DNA of 64,000 nt from NCBI GenBank assembly GCA_029379225.1, contig JAQYWR010000032.1, forward strand, positions 30,243 through 94,242. The letters run 5' to 3'. Made by a program: the position numbers and the translations under genes. Positions within the stretch are counted from its first letter, which is position 1; the number at the start of each line of letters is the position of its first letter. Below the pieces are notes generated by a model. That model was not told the origin of the DNA. It saw nothing but the letters and a program-made list of their open reading frames with translations, and did not search any database. The DNA comes from Nostoc sp. S4 (GTDB lineage Bacteria > Cyanobacteriota > Cyanobacteriia > Cyanobacteriales > Nostocaceae). Below, piece after piece: positions 53,457 to 62,510 of this stretch.

Positions 53457-54272
53457 ATTCAGCAACCTAATAGTATCTATGTATATCTTAGTTATATTAT
53501 TTTTTAAATGGCTCAGTAAAAATCCCGATTAAATTCCTGCTATTTAGTTGCTGGACATTACTTAAATAACTAATTAATCAGTATTGAATAATCAAAGTTT
53601 TTGGTATCAGATTTAAACCCCCACGACTATTTGAAATAAAGCTAAAAGAACTTTGTCAAATAAGAAGACATGAAAGTAGGGTTTATATTAAATGCCATGA
53701 ATAAGCAAAAATTTGTTTTGCTAATCAGGACATTAGTACAGTATTAACTGAAAAATTTTAAATCATTGCTCTTAATGTTAGAATAGAAACTAGAGGTATC
53801 CATTTGTATATCGCTCTATCAGAGCGAGAAGGCAAAATTATCAACCGACATTTTGACTATGAATGCATTATTTACGCAACTGCTAAAATAGTCATTGGTG
53901 CGAGTGAGGAATTTCCCTTTAATAGAACTTTTGACTAACAAAGAGGTTATCAATAACTAGAAATTATCTTGATTCGTTTATAAATATAGTTAAATCAAAA
54001 TACAGTTCGGATAATATTCAAGACTGTTTCATCAGCCATTTTCTCTTAATGTATTTGAGAATAATAATTATTCACTCGATTTTATTAACAAATGGTTGCC
54101 GTTAGATTCTCAACACCTTACAAATAGTAACATTATCCAAAGTGCTATAGAGATACAATATAAAATAGTCGAAAGCTATTGTTATCTATAAGATTACTGC
54201 ACTTTTGGCTAGAGTCAAAAATCTTTAAGCATTCTATATTTTACGTCAGCACTGTTGTTAGACAAAATTTAA
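53457..54272. other. Intergenic region with a decayed coding segment
   Basis: 816 bp between the dynamin gene start (minus) and the receiver gene (plus). It should hold both promoters; CAATATAAAATAG at 54157 resembles a -10 region for the receiver gene but is not tested. A broken ORF is at 53705-53938 (listed separately). No RNA gene seen. Confidence 0.45.
53705..53938 (+). pseudogene. Decayed coding segment of unknown family
   Basis: In one frame the sequence reads as protein (ANQDISTVLTEKF, then IALNVRIETRGIHLYIALSE and EGKIINRHFDYECIIYATAK) with a single TAA at 53759-53761 where AAA would continue it, ending at TAA 53936-53938. There is no good start codon. I do not recognise the family. 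A decayed or frameshifted gene is the simplest reading, though chance coding-like sequence is possible. Confidence 0.4.
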
Positions 54273-54686
54273 ATGTCAGTTATGCAACCTTCTCTGGCCC
54301 TTGATAGCTTAAATATTCTCGTAGTTGAAGATGATGATGATATTCGCTTTTTTATTACTACAGTGTTGGAAGCAGATGGGGCTAGCATTGTAGCAGTTCC
54401 ATCAGCAGCAGCAGCACTGGAAGTTTTACCCCAATTGCTACCTGATGTCTTAGTTTGTGATATAGGTATGCCTGGGGAAGATGGCTACACCTTGATCCGC
54501 AAAATACGCGCGCTCAAGCCAGACATGGGTGGAAAAGTTATTGCTATCGCCTTAACTGCCTTTGGCGATAGCGAAAGTCGTATTCGCGCTTTAGAAGCTG
54601 GCTTTCATACTCATGTATCTAAACCAGTCTTTCCAGAAGAATTAGTTGAGATTGTCGCTAATTTGGTTGCTTGTTGTAATTGGTAA
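54273..54686 (+). CDS. Single-domain response regulator (receiver)
   Basis: CheY-like receiver domain with no output domain. Acidic pocket EDDDD (about residues 19-23), the phospho-acceptor Asp in VCDIGMPGEDGY (about residue 64), Thr in ALTAFG and the Lys in HVSKPVFP. Start ATG 54273; a second Met at residue 4 is close. Likely a partner of a hybrid or separate histidine kinase encoded elsewhere. Such isolated receivers with the PxxLPQLLPDVLVCD pattern are common in cyanobacteria next to multi-sensor kinases. Confidence 0.93.
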   Translation: MSVMQPSLALDSLNILVVEDDDDIRFFITTVLEADGASIVAVPSAAAALEVLPQLLPDVLVCDIGMPGEDGYTLIRKIRALKPDMGGKVIAIALTAFGDSESRIRALEAGFHTHVSKPVFPEELVEIVANLVACCNW

Positions 54687-54698
54687 TAAATCGTATTT

Positions 54699-55679
54699 TT
54701 ATCTCTTTTGAGGCACTAGTACAGGTAGTTGACGAACATCTGCTACAGACTTGGCGTGTTGTCCAACAGTCACAACATTGAACTGACTCGATATAAGTTC
54801 TAAACTTTTGTTTACGACTGCTAGCTTTTTGTAGGTGGGGACGCTCATACCAGGAAAAAATGATAACTCTGGTACATCTTCTTGACTTAAAAAGTCTGTG
54901 GGATGGAGTAGCAAAGAAGGCTGTGTGCGTGTAACTTTACACAGCCACAAAGCAATTCTCAAGTAAAATAATGCCAAATCGCTCGAAAATGTACTCAGAT
55001 ACATGATGTAACTAAAGTGAATTGGCACCTTAAAAATTGGCATCGTAGTAACAGGAATTTCAGTAAGTTTATCCTTACCCATGTGCCACTGGTAAGGATT
55101 TAGAGGCTGCAAACCATCTTTAAAACTGCCAAACAAAGCTTCCCGTTTTTTGCGTTCTTCTTTGCTGAGCTTACAAGTCATTAAATAATAAGCTCGTGCT
55201 ATAGGCCCCAAAATTGTCGGAAAAGTTGAAGCATCATATTCGTACCCGCGTCGTGCTAGGACTTTCAACACTGCTGGAGAAAAACTGTATCCAGGTCCCC
55301 GGAAGCCTATAGGGTGTTGATAGGTAACGCGCTTGATATGTTCTTCGGCCATAGCCACTTCTTCTTCAATCTCATTTTCAGAATACAGATGTAGCCACGG
55401 ATCGTGGTAGAATGAATGGTTACCAATTTCGTGACCAGCGTTGGCGATCCCCTGTATTGCCTTGCGATTCTTTTCTAGCGCTGCATCCTGACCGACAATA
55501 AAGACTGTGATTCTCAAATTCCATTGCTGGAGAATTTCTAGAAAACGCGGTACTGCGATATCCAAGTATGACGGGAAACTCTCCCAACCTGGAGCGCCTT
55601 GATTTTTCAAATAAGACCAAATATTATCTAAGTCCAGAGAAAGACTGGCTATTGGTTTTGCTTTTGCCTTGGTTTTCAT
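54699..55679 (-). CDS. Polysaccharide deacetylase (NodB homology domain)
   Basis: Carbohydrate esterase 4-like enzyme. NodB motifs: SLDLDN (motif 1), NHSFYHDPW (motif 2, His-x3-His), RGPGYSFSP (motif 3), YEYDASTFP (motif 4) and LHPTDF (motif 5). Metal-binding Asp in DLDN and the two His are present. There is no clear signal peptide; a basic start KTKAKAKP precedes the domain. It removes acetyl groups from a polysaccharide or a glycan precursor. The C-terminal 130 residues extend the usual domain. Monocistronic, convergent with the receiver gene. Confidence 0.88.
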   Translation of the reverse strand: MKTKAKAKPIASLSLDLDNIWSYLKNQGAPGWESFPSYLDIAVPRFLEILQQWNLRITVFIVGQDAALEKNRKAIQGIANAGHEIGNHSFYHDPWLHLYSENEIEEEVAMAEEHIKRVTYQHPIGFRGPGYSFSPAVLKVLARRGYEYDASTFPTILGPIARAYYLMTCKLSKEERKKREALFGSFKDGLQPLNPYQWHMGKDKLTEIPVTTMPIFKVPIHFSYIMYLSTFSSDLALFYLRIALWLCKVTRTQPSLLLHPTDFLSQEDVPELSFFPGMSVPTYKKLAVVNKSLELISSQFNVVTVGQHAKSVADVRQLPVLVPQKR

Positions 55680-56825
55680 TATTAGTTCTATTTGATAATT
55701 TTAAAATATAGAGTTAGCTTAAAATCAGTATTGTCTTAGGCAATTTAGCGATAGATATCGCCTAAACGAAATACTAATACTCGTTGCATTTGGCAAAAAT
55801 ATTATGCTTGGATAAAAATATATTATTGGTTAATTCAACAATGGGTACTTTTATATCTTTTAATATTGGCTTTATCAATCCTTAAAATAACTTTTTATTC
55901 TAATAGTTTGATTGTTGGTAGTTAATCTATCATAATCAAAACACATTAAATCTATACAAGTAAGTATTATAAGTCTTATGATTATGAAAATAGTGTAAAT
56001 TTTAGATGAAGTTTTTGTGTTTATACTTAAAAACTAACTTTTTGATAGCTGACGGGGCGACAAAATACCCGAAAAAGCTCATGAGGTAAAGTGTGTAACA
56101 ATTTTTCAGCAAAAAAGTAGAGATAATTTTGTCAATTAGACCTACTTTTGAAAAATATTACCTTTATTTGAGGAAATATACCCGCAAAGCCATGCAGAAT
56201 ATCTGTTGCTCTAAATTTTAATTCATTTTCTACAATCTATTAAAAAGTTAGTTGAGAATGGCTATTGCTTTGCCAGTTCAAATTTGATTTCAAACTAGAA
56301 AAAAATATAGAGGTTTTTGTCATTAGTGAACTCGAAAATTTAAACAATTTAGTTTTTAATTATTCCCAAATGGTTAAAAATATATTTGACATCGTAAAAA
56401 ATAATTTATGTAGTAATTCGGACAAACTAGCAACGTCCAAATCTCTTGATAATTAGTGTTGTTTGGAATAAAAGAGCTATAAAGTTAAAGTAGTCTTCAA
56501 GTTACTGCTCCTAGCTGAGGCTAATAGTATATGTATTCTACGCTTTTAGCATTTAGAGAATTTGAGCGATCGCCTATACTGTGCAAACCTTTTATTGTTG
56601 AAAAGTAACCCACCATATATATCTCAACAATCTACGTTACAATATACTACAGATAGTGCATCTTACTACATTTAAAAAAACTAGAATGCACTACCAATGA
56701 AAAAACTTAGCTATTCCAGTAGGCAACACTGCTGCGCCTAAAAACGCATTTCTCTTGAAGACATTGGAAATTCTCACGGATAATAGTGAGAATTAGACTC
56801 CTATATTCATTCTGACATCAGCACC
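55680..56825. other. Long divergent intergenic region between deacetylase and ileS
   Basis: 1146 bp with promoters of both neighbours. A GCGATCGC site lies near 56564 and an inverted repeat is just upstream of ileS (listed separately). A 63-codon frame at 56265-56456 has no recognisable features and I do not count it. I see no RNA gene or terminator. Confidence 0.4.
56769..56794 (+). promoter_or_regulatory. Inverted repeat 31 bp upstream of the ileS start
   Basis: Perfect 9-bp inverted repeat AATTCTCAC / GTGAGAATT with an 8-base spacer GGATAATA. Located where an operator or a 5' leader hairpin of ileS would be. No T follows, so it is not a terminator. No protein is known to me that binds it. 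Confidence 0.6.
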
Positions 56826-59729
56826 GTGACAGAAACTAAAAGCTACAAAGATACTGTAAACCTACCCAAGACTAACTTTGAGATGCGGGCAAACGCTATC
56901 AAGCGTGAGCCAGAAATCCAAAAATTTTGGTCAGAAAATAAAATTTACGATCGCCTTTCACAAAATAACCCTGGCGAATTATTTATACTGCACGATGGGC
57001 CTCCCTATGCCAATGGTTCACTTCATATCGGTCATGCTTTAAATAAAATTCTTAAAGATATTATTAATCGCTACCAACTGCTACAAGGGCGTAAAGTTCG
57101 CTACGTACCTGGCTGGGATTGTCACGGTTTGCCTATTGAGTTGAAAGTTTTACAAAACATGAAGTCAGCAGAACGGCAAAACTTAACGTCTTTGCAACTA
57201 CGACAAAAAGCTAAAGAATATGCCCTAGCTGCGGTAGATGACCAGCGCCAAAGTTTTAAAAGCTATGGAGTTTGGGGTGATTGGGATCATCCTTATTTAA
57301 CGCTGAAGCCGGAATATGAAGCGGCGCAAATTGGCGTATTTGGTCAGATGTTCTTGAAAGGCTATATTTATCGGGGTTTGAAGCCTGTTCACTGGAGTCC
57401 TAGCTCTCAAACTGCTTTGGCGGAAGCTGAGTTGGAATATCCAGAAGGTCATACTTCTCGTAGTATCTATGCTGCTTTTGCAGTTACAGGTCTTGGGGAA
57501 GCAGTAAAATCACTCTTGGGAGAATATTTGCCGAATTTGGGTGTTGCTGTGTGGACGACTACACCTTGGACTATTCCAGGGAATTTAGCGGTGGCAGTAA
57601 ATGGGGATTTGGATTATGCAGTCGTGGAGGTGTCACGCAAAGACGCAGCGCAAAGTAATTTAAAATACTTAATTGTGGCGGCGGAGTTGGTGGAGAGGTT
57701 ATCTTCGACGCTGGGAGTTGAGTTGACTGTAAAAGCCACACTTAAGGGGAGTGATTTAGAACATACTACTTACCGTCATCCTTTGTTTGACCGAGAAAGT
57801 CCTGTGGTTGTGGGTGGCGATTATATTACTACTGAGTCCGGTACAGGGTTGGTACATACTGCTCCCGGTCACGGTCAAGAAGACTACATTGTCGGTCAGC
57901 GCTATGGTTTGCCTATCCTTGCACCGGTGGATGATAACGGGAATTTTACCCAAGAAGCGGGAGAGTTTGCTGGGTTAAATGTGCTGGGTGATGGAAATCA
58001 AGCGGTAATTGATGCGTTGGCGGCGGCTAGTTCTTTGTTGAAGGAAGAACCTTATCAACATAAGTATCCTTACGATTGGCGGACGAAAAAACCGACGATT
58101 TTCCGCGCCACTGAACAATGGTTTGCTTCGGTGGAAGGATTTAGAGAAGAAGCATTAAAGGCGATCGCTTCGGTAAAATGGATTCCAGCCCAAGGTGAAA
58201 ATCGGATCGTGCCAATGGTGGCGGAACGTTCTGATTGGTGTATCTCCCGTCAGCGTGCTTGGGGTGTACCGATTCCGGTTTTCTACGATGAAGCCACCGG
58301 AGAACCATTGTTGAACGAGGAAATTATCAACCACGTTCAAACAATTATCGCCGAGAAAGGTTCTGATGCTTGGTGGGAACTTTCAGTTGAAGAGTTATTG
58401 CCAGCATCCTATCGCCAAAATGGCAAGTCTTACCGCAAAGGTACAGACACAATGGATGTATGGTTTGATTCTGGCTCATCTTGGGCAGCTGTGGCTAAAC
58501 AGCGTCCAGAGTTGCGCTACCCCGCTGATATGTACTTGGAAGGTTCCGACCAACATCGCGGTTGGTTCCAGTCAAGTTTGCTCACTAGCGTGGCAGTAAA
58601 TGGCATTGCACCTTACAAAACTGTGTTGACTCATGGCTTTGTTTTGGATGAACAAGGGCGGAAGATGAGTAAGTCAGAAGGAAATGTCGTTGACCCAAAT
58701 ACAATCATTCAAGGTGGAAAAAATCAAAAAGTAGAACCGGCCTACGGTGCAGATGTCTTGAGATTGTGGGTATCATCCGTAGACTACTCCGGTGATGTCC
58801 GCATTGGTAAAAACATCATCAAGCAATTGAATGATGTCAGAGGTAAGATTCGCAATACGGCGCGGTTTCTGTTAGGTAGTCTCGATGATTTCGACCCAGA
58901 AACAGACGCAGTACCTTTTGAAGAATTGCCAAAACTTGATAAATACATGCTGCACCGCATCCTTGAGGTGTTTGAAGAAGTGACAGCAGCTTTTGAAAGT
59001 TTCCAATTTTTCCGCTTCTTCCAAACAGTACAGAATTTCTGCGTAGTGGATTTATCCAACTTTTATTTAGACGTTGCTAAAGATAGACTGTACATCAGCG
59101 CGCCAAATGCTTTCCGCCGTCGCAGTTGTCAAACAGTGCTGAAGATAGCTTTAGAGAATTTAGCACGAGCGATCGCTCCAGTATTATGCCACACCGCCGA
59201 AGATATCTGGCAATATCTCCCCTACAAAACACCTTATAAATCAGTGTTTGAAGCCGGTTGGGTGCAGGTAGACAACAAGTGGCATAATGAAAAATTAGCC
59301 GAATTTTGGCAACAAGTCCGGGAAATCCGCACTGATGTGAACAAGGTATTAGAAGGAAAGAGAATAGCGAAGGAAATTGGATCTTCTTTAGAAGCTAAGG
59401 TCTTACTATACGTCTCTAATTCGGAAGTGCGTAAACAGTTACAAGTACTTAACCCTAATTCCATTGAGCAAAGTAACGGTGTAGATGAGTTACGTTATCT
59501 ATTTTTAGTATCTCAAGTTGAACTGACACAATCTCCTGCTAAAGAAGCAGAAGAACACATCACAGTAGCTAAACTCTTAGGTACGGAGAAAATAAGAACT
59601 ATTGATGTCGTGAATGCTGACGGGGAAAAGTGCGATCGCTGTTGGAACTATTCCATCCATGTGGGAGAATCAGCAGAGCATCCGCTAATTTGCGAACGGT
59701 GTGTTGCAGCGTTAGCAGGAAAGTTTTAA
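56826..59729 (+). CDS. ileS: Isoleucyl-tRNA synthetase
   Basis: Charges tRNA-Ile in translation. Class I motifs: PPYANGSLHIGHALN (HIGH 67-70) and GRKMSKSEGN (KMSKS about 613). The CP1 editing domain lies between (AVWTTTPWTIPGNLAVAV, GLVHTAPGHGQEDY). The C-terminus has the zinc finger CDRCWNY ... CERCV typical of bacterial type 1 IleRS. 967 aa, normal. Start is GTG 56826, the only sensible choice for the conserved beginning YKDTVNLPKTNFEMRANA. Confidence 0.97.
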   Translation: MTETKSYKDTVNLPKTNFEMRANAIKREPEIQKFWSENKIYDRLSQNNPGELFILHDGPPYANGSLHIGHALNKILKDIINRYQLLQGRKVRYVPGWDCHGLPIELKVLQNMKSAERQNLTSLQLRQKAKEYALAAVDDQRQSFKSYGVWGDWDHPYLTLKPEYEAAQIGVFGQMFLKGYIYRGLKPVHWSPSSQTALAEAELEYPEGHTSRSIYAAFAVTGLGEAVKSLLGEYLPNLGVAVWTTTPWTIPGNLAVAVNGDLDYAVVEVSRKDAAQSNLKYLIVAAELVERLSSTLGVELTVKATLKGSDLEHTTYRHPLFDRESPVVVGGDYITTESGTGLVHTAPGHGQEDYIVGQRYGLPILAPVDDNGNFTQEAGEFAGLNVLGDGNQAVIDALAAASSLLKEEPYQHKYPYDWRTKKPTIFRATEQWFASVEGFREEALKAIASVKWIPAQGENRIVPMVAERSDWCISRQRAWGVPIPVFYDEATGEPLLNEEIINHVQTIIAEKGSDAWWELSVEELLPASYRQNGKSYRKGTDTMDVWFDSGSSWAAVAKQRPELRYPADMYLEGSDQHRGWFQSSLLTSVAVNGIAPYKTVLTHGFVLDEQGRKMSKSEGNVVDPNTIIQGGKNQKVEPAYGADVLRLWVSSVDYSGDVRIGKNIIKQLNDVRGKIRNTARFLLGSLDDFDPETDAVPFEELPKLDKYMLHRILEVFEEVTAAFESFQFFRFFQTVQNFCVVDLSNFYLDVAKDRLYISAPNAFRRRSCQTVLKIALENLARAIAPVLCHTAEDIWQYLPYKTPYKSVFEAGWVQVDNKWHNEKLAEFWQQVREIRTDVNKVLEGKRIAKEIGSSLEAKVLLYVSNSEVRKQLQVLNPNSIEQSNGVDELRYLFLVSQVELTQSPAKEAEEHITVAKLLGTEKIRTIDVVNADGEKCDRCWNYSIHVGESAEHPLICERCVAALAGKF

Positions 59730-59849
59730 ACGGATATTAGAAAAGTTGCTTCCGTTGGGGGGATAATTTGACAACTTCCTTTCATTCCCCCCCGCTTCTG
59801 TTGACTAACGATAGCTTGCCCGTCATTGCGAGTGATTAGCCGAACATGA

Positions 59850-59880
59850 TATGACTAATGACTAGTAACTAATGACTAAT
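59850..59880 (+). repeat. TAATGAC heptamer array supplying the pseudouridine synthase start
   Basis: ATGs at 59851, 59858 and 59872 lie in ATGACTA/TAACTA units. The ATG at 59858 reads ATG ACT AGT AAC TAA, and this TAA shares its last base with the ATG at 59872 (TAATG), the true start of the downstream gene. Same geometry as the array at the ROK kinase. Confidence 0.8.
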
Positions 59881-60480
59881 CACCATCGATATATTATTTT
59901 TTACAAACCTTATGGAGTTCTCAGCCAATTTACAAAAGAGACTCCCACACATAGCACTCTCAAAGATTATATTGATGTGCCTGATGTGTATCCTGTAGGA
60001 CGCTTAGATTGGGACAGTGAAGGTTTGCTGTTGTTAACCAACGATGGGCAATTGCAACATGGCCTCGCCCATCCTCGTTTTGCTCATCAACGCACTTATT
60101 GGGTACAGGTAGAGCGAATTCCTGATACAGAGGCGATAAAAAGGTTGCAAACAGGTGTGGAAATTCAAGATTACCGCACTCAACCAGCAGAAGTTAGGCT
60201 GTTACTAGAAGAACCACAGCTACCTGAACGCAACCCACCGATTAGATTTCGCAAAAATGTATCAACCGCTTGGCTGGAAATGACTTTGACAGAGGGAAAA
60301 AACCGCCAAGTACGCCGGATGACTGCGGCTGTAGGATTTCCGACTTTGCGATTGGTCAGAGTCAGCATCACCCATTTACAATTAAATGAGTTACAACCGG
60401 GTCAATGGCGCGACCTCAGTGCATCTGAACTGAAATCTCTGCGTAATTTCGGTAAATCAAAAAGTTTTCCCCAAAGGTAA
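59872..60480 (+). CDS. rRNA pseudouridine synthase, RsuA/RluE type
   Basis: Converts a specific uridine in rRNA to pseudouridine. The catalytic Asp is in PVGRLDWDSEGLLLLTNDG (about residue 44); the fold also shows RYIIFYKPYGVLSQF at the start and EGKNRQVRRMTAAVGFPTLRLVRV. There is no S4 RNA-binding domain, which together with the length (202 aa) favours the RluE subgroup (23S rRNA) over RsuA. The start ATG ACT AAT comes from a heptamer repeat, see 59850-59880. Confidence 0.92.
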   Translation: MTNHHRYIIFYKPYGVLSQFTKETPTHSTLKDYIDVPDVYPVGRLDWDSEGLLLLTNDGQLQHGLAHPRFAHQRTYWVQVERIPDTEAIKRLQTGVEIQDYRTQPAEVRLLLEEPQLPERNPPIRFRKNVSTAWLEMTLTEGKNRQVRRMTAAVGFPTLRLVRVSITHLQLNELQPGQWRDLSASELKSLRNFGKSKSFPQR

Positions 60481-60663
60481 AGCTCAATTCTCGAAAATAA
60501 AACGAAGTTATGGTTGAGTCTTAGCACTAAATACACTAAACCTATCTGTTTACCGTATTTAATGAATAGTAGTTTCTGAAGCTAAGTAGTAATAGTAGCA
60601 ACTTACAATTAATATACGTATGCAAACTATTCATAACCGTAAAGTTAAAGGCGGAGATTAACG

Positions 60664-62085
60664 TTGGCAAAATTGCAAGCACAACCTCTGGCTTTGTCAA
60701 GCTCTCAAAAAAATTGGGTTTTAGTTGGTGTGGGACTTGGAGTGTTCATGTCTACCCTGGATGTGGGCATTATCAATGTTGCTTTACCCACCTTGGTAGA
60801 AGCCTTTGACACCACTTTTCCCATAACCCAATGGGCTGTATTAAGTTATCAGTTGGTTAGTTCCGGTTTAGTGTTGGGAGCAACGCGCCTGGGGGATATG
60901 TGGGGCAAGAAGTCCTTATACCAAGGCGGACTTGTTTTGTTTACTTTCAGTTCGCTATTGTGTAGTCTTGCACCTGGTATCGAGTGGTTAATTGGCTTTC
61001 GGGCACTTCAAGGACTCGGTGCGGTGTTCATCTCTGGCCTTGGTTTGGCAATCATCACAGAAGTTTTTCTCTCTTCCGAACGAAGTCGAGCTGTAGGCAT
61101 CATCGGTAGTGTAGTATCACTCGGTATTGCTTTTGGCCCTTCGGCTGGCGGCCTACTGCTGAGTTGGTCAGGCTGGCATAGTATTTTCTCAATCAATGTA
61201 CCCCTGGGGATTATAGCTAGTTTCTTAGTAGCTCGCGTAGTGCCACCTTCTGTACGCATTGAGGGTAAACAGAAATTCGATCCTTTTGGAGCAATATTGG
61301 CTTTATTAACTTTGGGTAGTTTTGGGCTAGGTATGACACTAGGACAAAGCCAAGGCTTTAGTAGTATTAATGCATTGATATTACTAGCGATCGCCGCCCT
61401 CAGTTTGACGATTTTTTTAGTAGTTGAAACTACGATAGAGCAGCCACTACTAGAACTACACTTATTTCGCAATCTTCAGTTGAGTATGAGTTTGCTTAGT
61501 GGTTGGCTAGCATTCACTGTCATTGGTGGTTCGCTACTGATCGTGCCATTCTTTTTAGAGGGAGTAAAGCAATATTCGACGGTAAAAGTAGGATTACTAC
61601 TAGCAGTATCGCCTGTACTTAGTGGTTTCATTGCTCCCTTGGCGGGAACACTTGCAGACCGCTTTGGCACTCAACTGATTAGCTCAATTGGGTTGGGATT
61701 AATGATTGGCGGCTGTTTGGGGATTAGCACTTTTGATGCTCAAATCACTGAGTTAGGCTATGTGTGCCGCTATTTTATTTACGGTATTGGACTAGGTTTA
61801 TTCCAATCCCCCAACAACAGCGCTGTTATGGGAGCAGTGTCTCGGGAGCGACTAGGCATTGCTTCTGGGTTGCTGTCTTTGTCACGCACCTCAGGTAACA
61901 CCGTAGGAGTTTCTCTATTCGGGGCAGTATTTGGAAGCTTAATCGCGACTATGGCCGGGGGTGCAGATGTGTCCGTTGCTCCAGCACAGGCAATTGTTGT
62001 CGGTTTCCAAGGAACTTTTCGCTTTGCAGCCCTAATACTCTGTGTGGCAGCAGTTGCATCTGTTTTGAGATTGAGGAAGAGGTAG
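60664..62085 (+). CDS. MFS transporter, DHA2 (EmrB/QacA-like) family
   Basis: Proton-driven exporter of the major facilitator superfamily, DHA2 group with 14 expected helices. Motif A is LGDMWGKKSLY (about residue 78); motif D1 near the N-terminus is FMSTLDVGIINVALPTL, which is typical of DHA2 drug exporters. Start is TTG 60664 preceded by GGCGGAG at a good distance; the next ATG would cut into helix 1. Substrates unknown. A strong terminator follows 280 bp downstream. Confidence 0.92.
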   Translation: MAKLQAQPLALSSSQKNWVLVGVGLGVFMSTLDVGIINVALPTLVEAFDTTFPITQWAVLSYQLVSSGLVLGATRLGDMWGKKSLYQGGLVLFTFSSLLCSLAPGIEWLIGFRALQGLGAVFISGLGLAIITEVFLSSERSRAVGIIGSVVSLGIAFGPSAGGLLLSWSGWHSIFSINVPLGIIASFLVARVVPPSVRIEGKQKFDPFGAILALLTLGSFGLGMTLGQSQGFSSINALILLAIAALSLTIFLVVETTIEQPLLELHLFRNLQLSMSLLSGWLAFTVIGGSLLIVPFFLEGVKQYSTVKVGLLLAVSPVLSGFIAPLAGTLADRFGTQLISSIGLGLMIGGCLGISTFDAQITELGYVCRYFIYGIGLGLFQSPNNSAVMGAVSRERLGIASGLLSLSRTSGNTVGVSLFGAVFGSLIATMAGGADVSVAPAQAIVVGFQGTFRFAALILCVAAVASVLRLRKR

Positions 62086-62149
62086 GGGAGTGGGGTATGA
62101 GGAAAATGGCGAGAGAATTTTACCTCACCACCCTACACTGCCAATAACT
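62086..62149. repeat. Inverted STRR element flush with the MFS gene stop
   Basis: GGGGAGTGGGGTATGAGG left arm, core AGAGAATTT (62112-62120), right arm TACCTCACCACCCTACACTGCC. Begins at the MFS stop codon. Same core as at 33478 and 33003. Confidence 0.7.
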
Positions 62150-62510
62150 AAGGGAACTTCAAAAAATAAATTATCCAATTTCTGGACTTTACTACGACTT
62201 TACCTCCCCTGAAGTTTAGATGGGAGGAAGCCTCTGCTCAAACTTCTCTTCCTGCTTCCTGCTCAAGAACCTCCAAAGCGTTCGCGTAGCGTCCCGCAGG
62301 GATGGGATATTTTTATTTGTAAGTCCATAATGACTAAAGTCCTAAGTTTTTATGACATTTTAAAAACCTCTCCTCATATAAGTGGAGAGGTTTTTAATTT
62401 AGGGAAAGGGTCTAGGGCGTTAGGTTTAACTTTAGTTTTTGCACATGACGTGAAAAGTCAGGAAATGGTATTAGGTTAGTACAGTTGTGCCACCCTAGCT
62501 TTATAGTTAA
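62150..62510. other. Intergenic region after the MFS gene
   Basis: About 360 bp. Holds a GCGTTCGCGTAGCGTCCCGC stretch (62278-62297), a type of GC-rich dispersed repeat I associate with Nostoc genomes, and the terminator at 62362-62395. No ORF or RNA gene seen. Confidence 0.45.
62362..62395. terminator. Strong symmetrical terminator
   Basis: Perfect 12-bp stem AAAAACCTCTCC / GGAGAGGTTTTT with a 10-base loop. T run on the plus strand and, because the stem starts with A5, also on the minus strand, so it can work in both directions between the convergent MFS and desaturase genes. Confidence 0.85.

Noticed and set aside
56265..56456. 63-codon plus-strand open frame before ileS
   Set aside because: Very AT-rich, no ribosome site that stands out, no family features.
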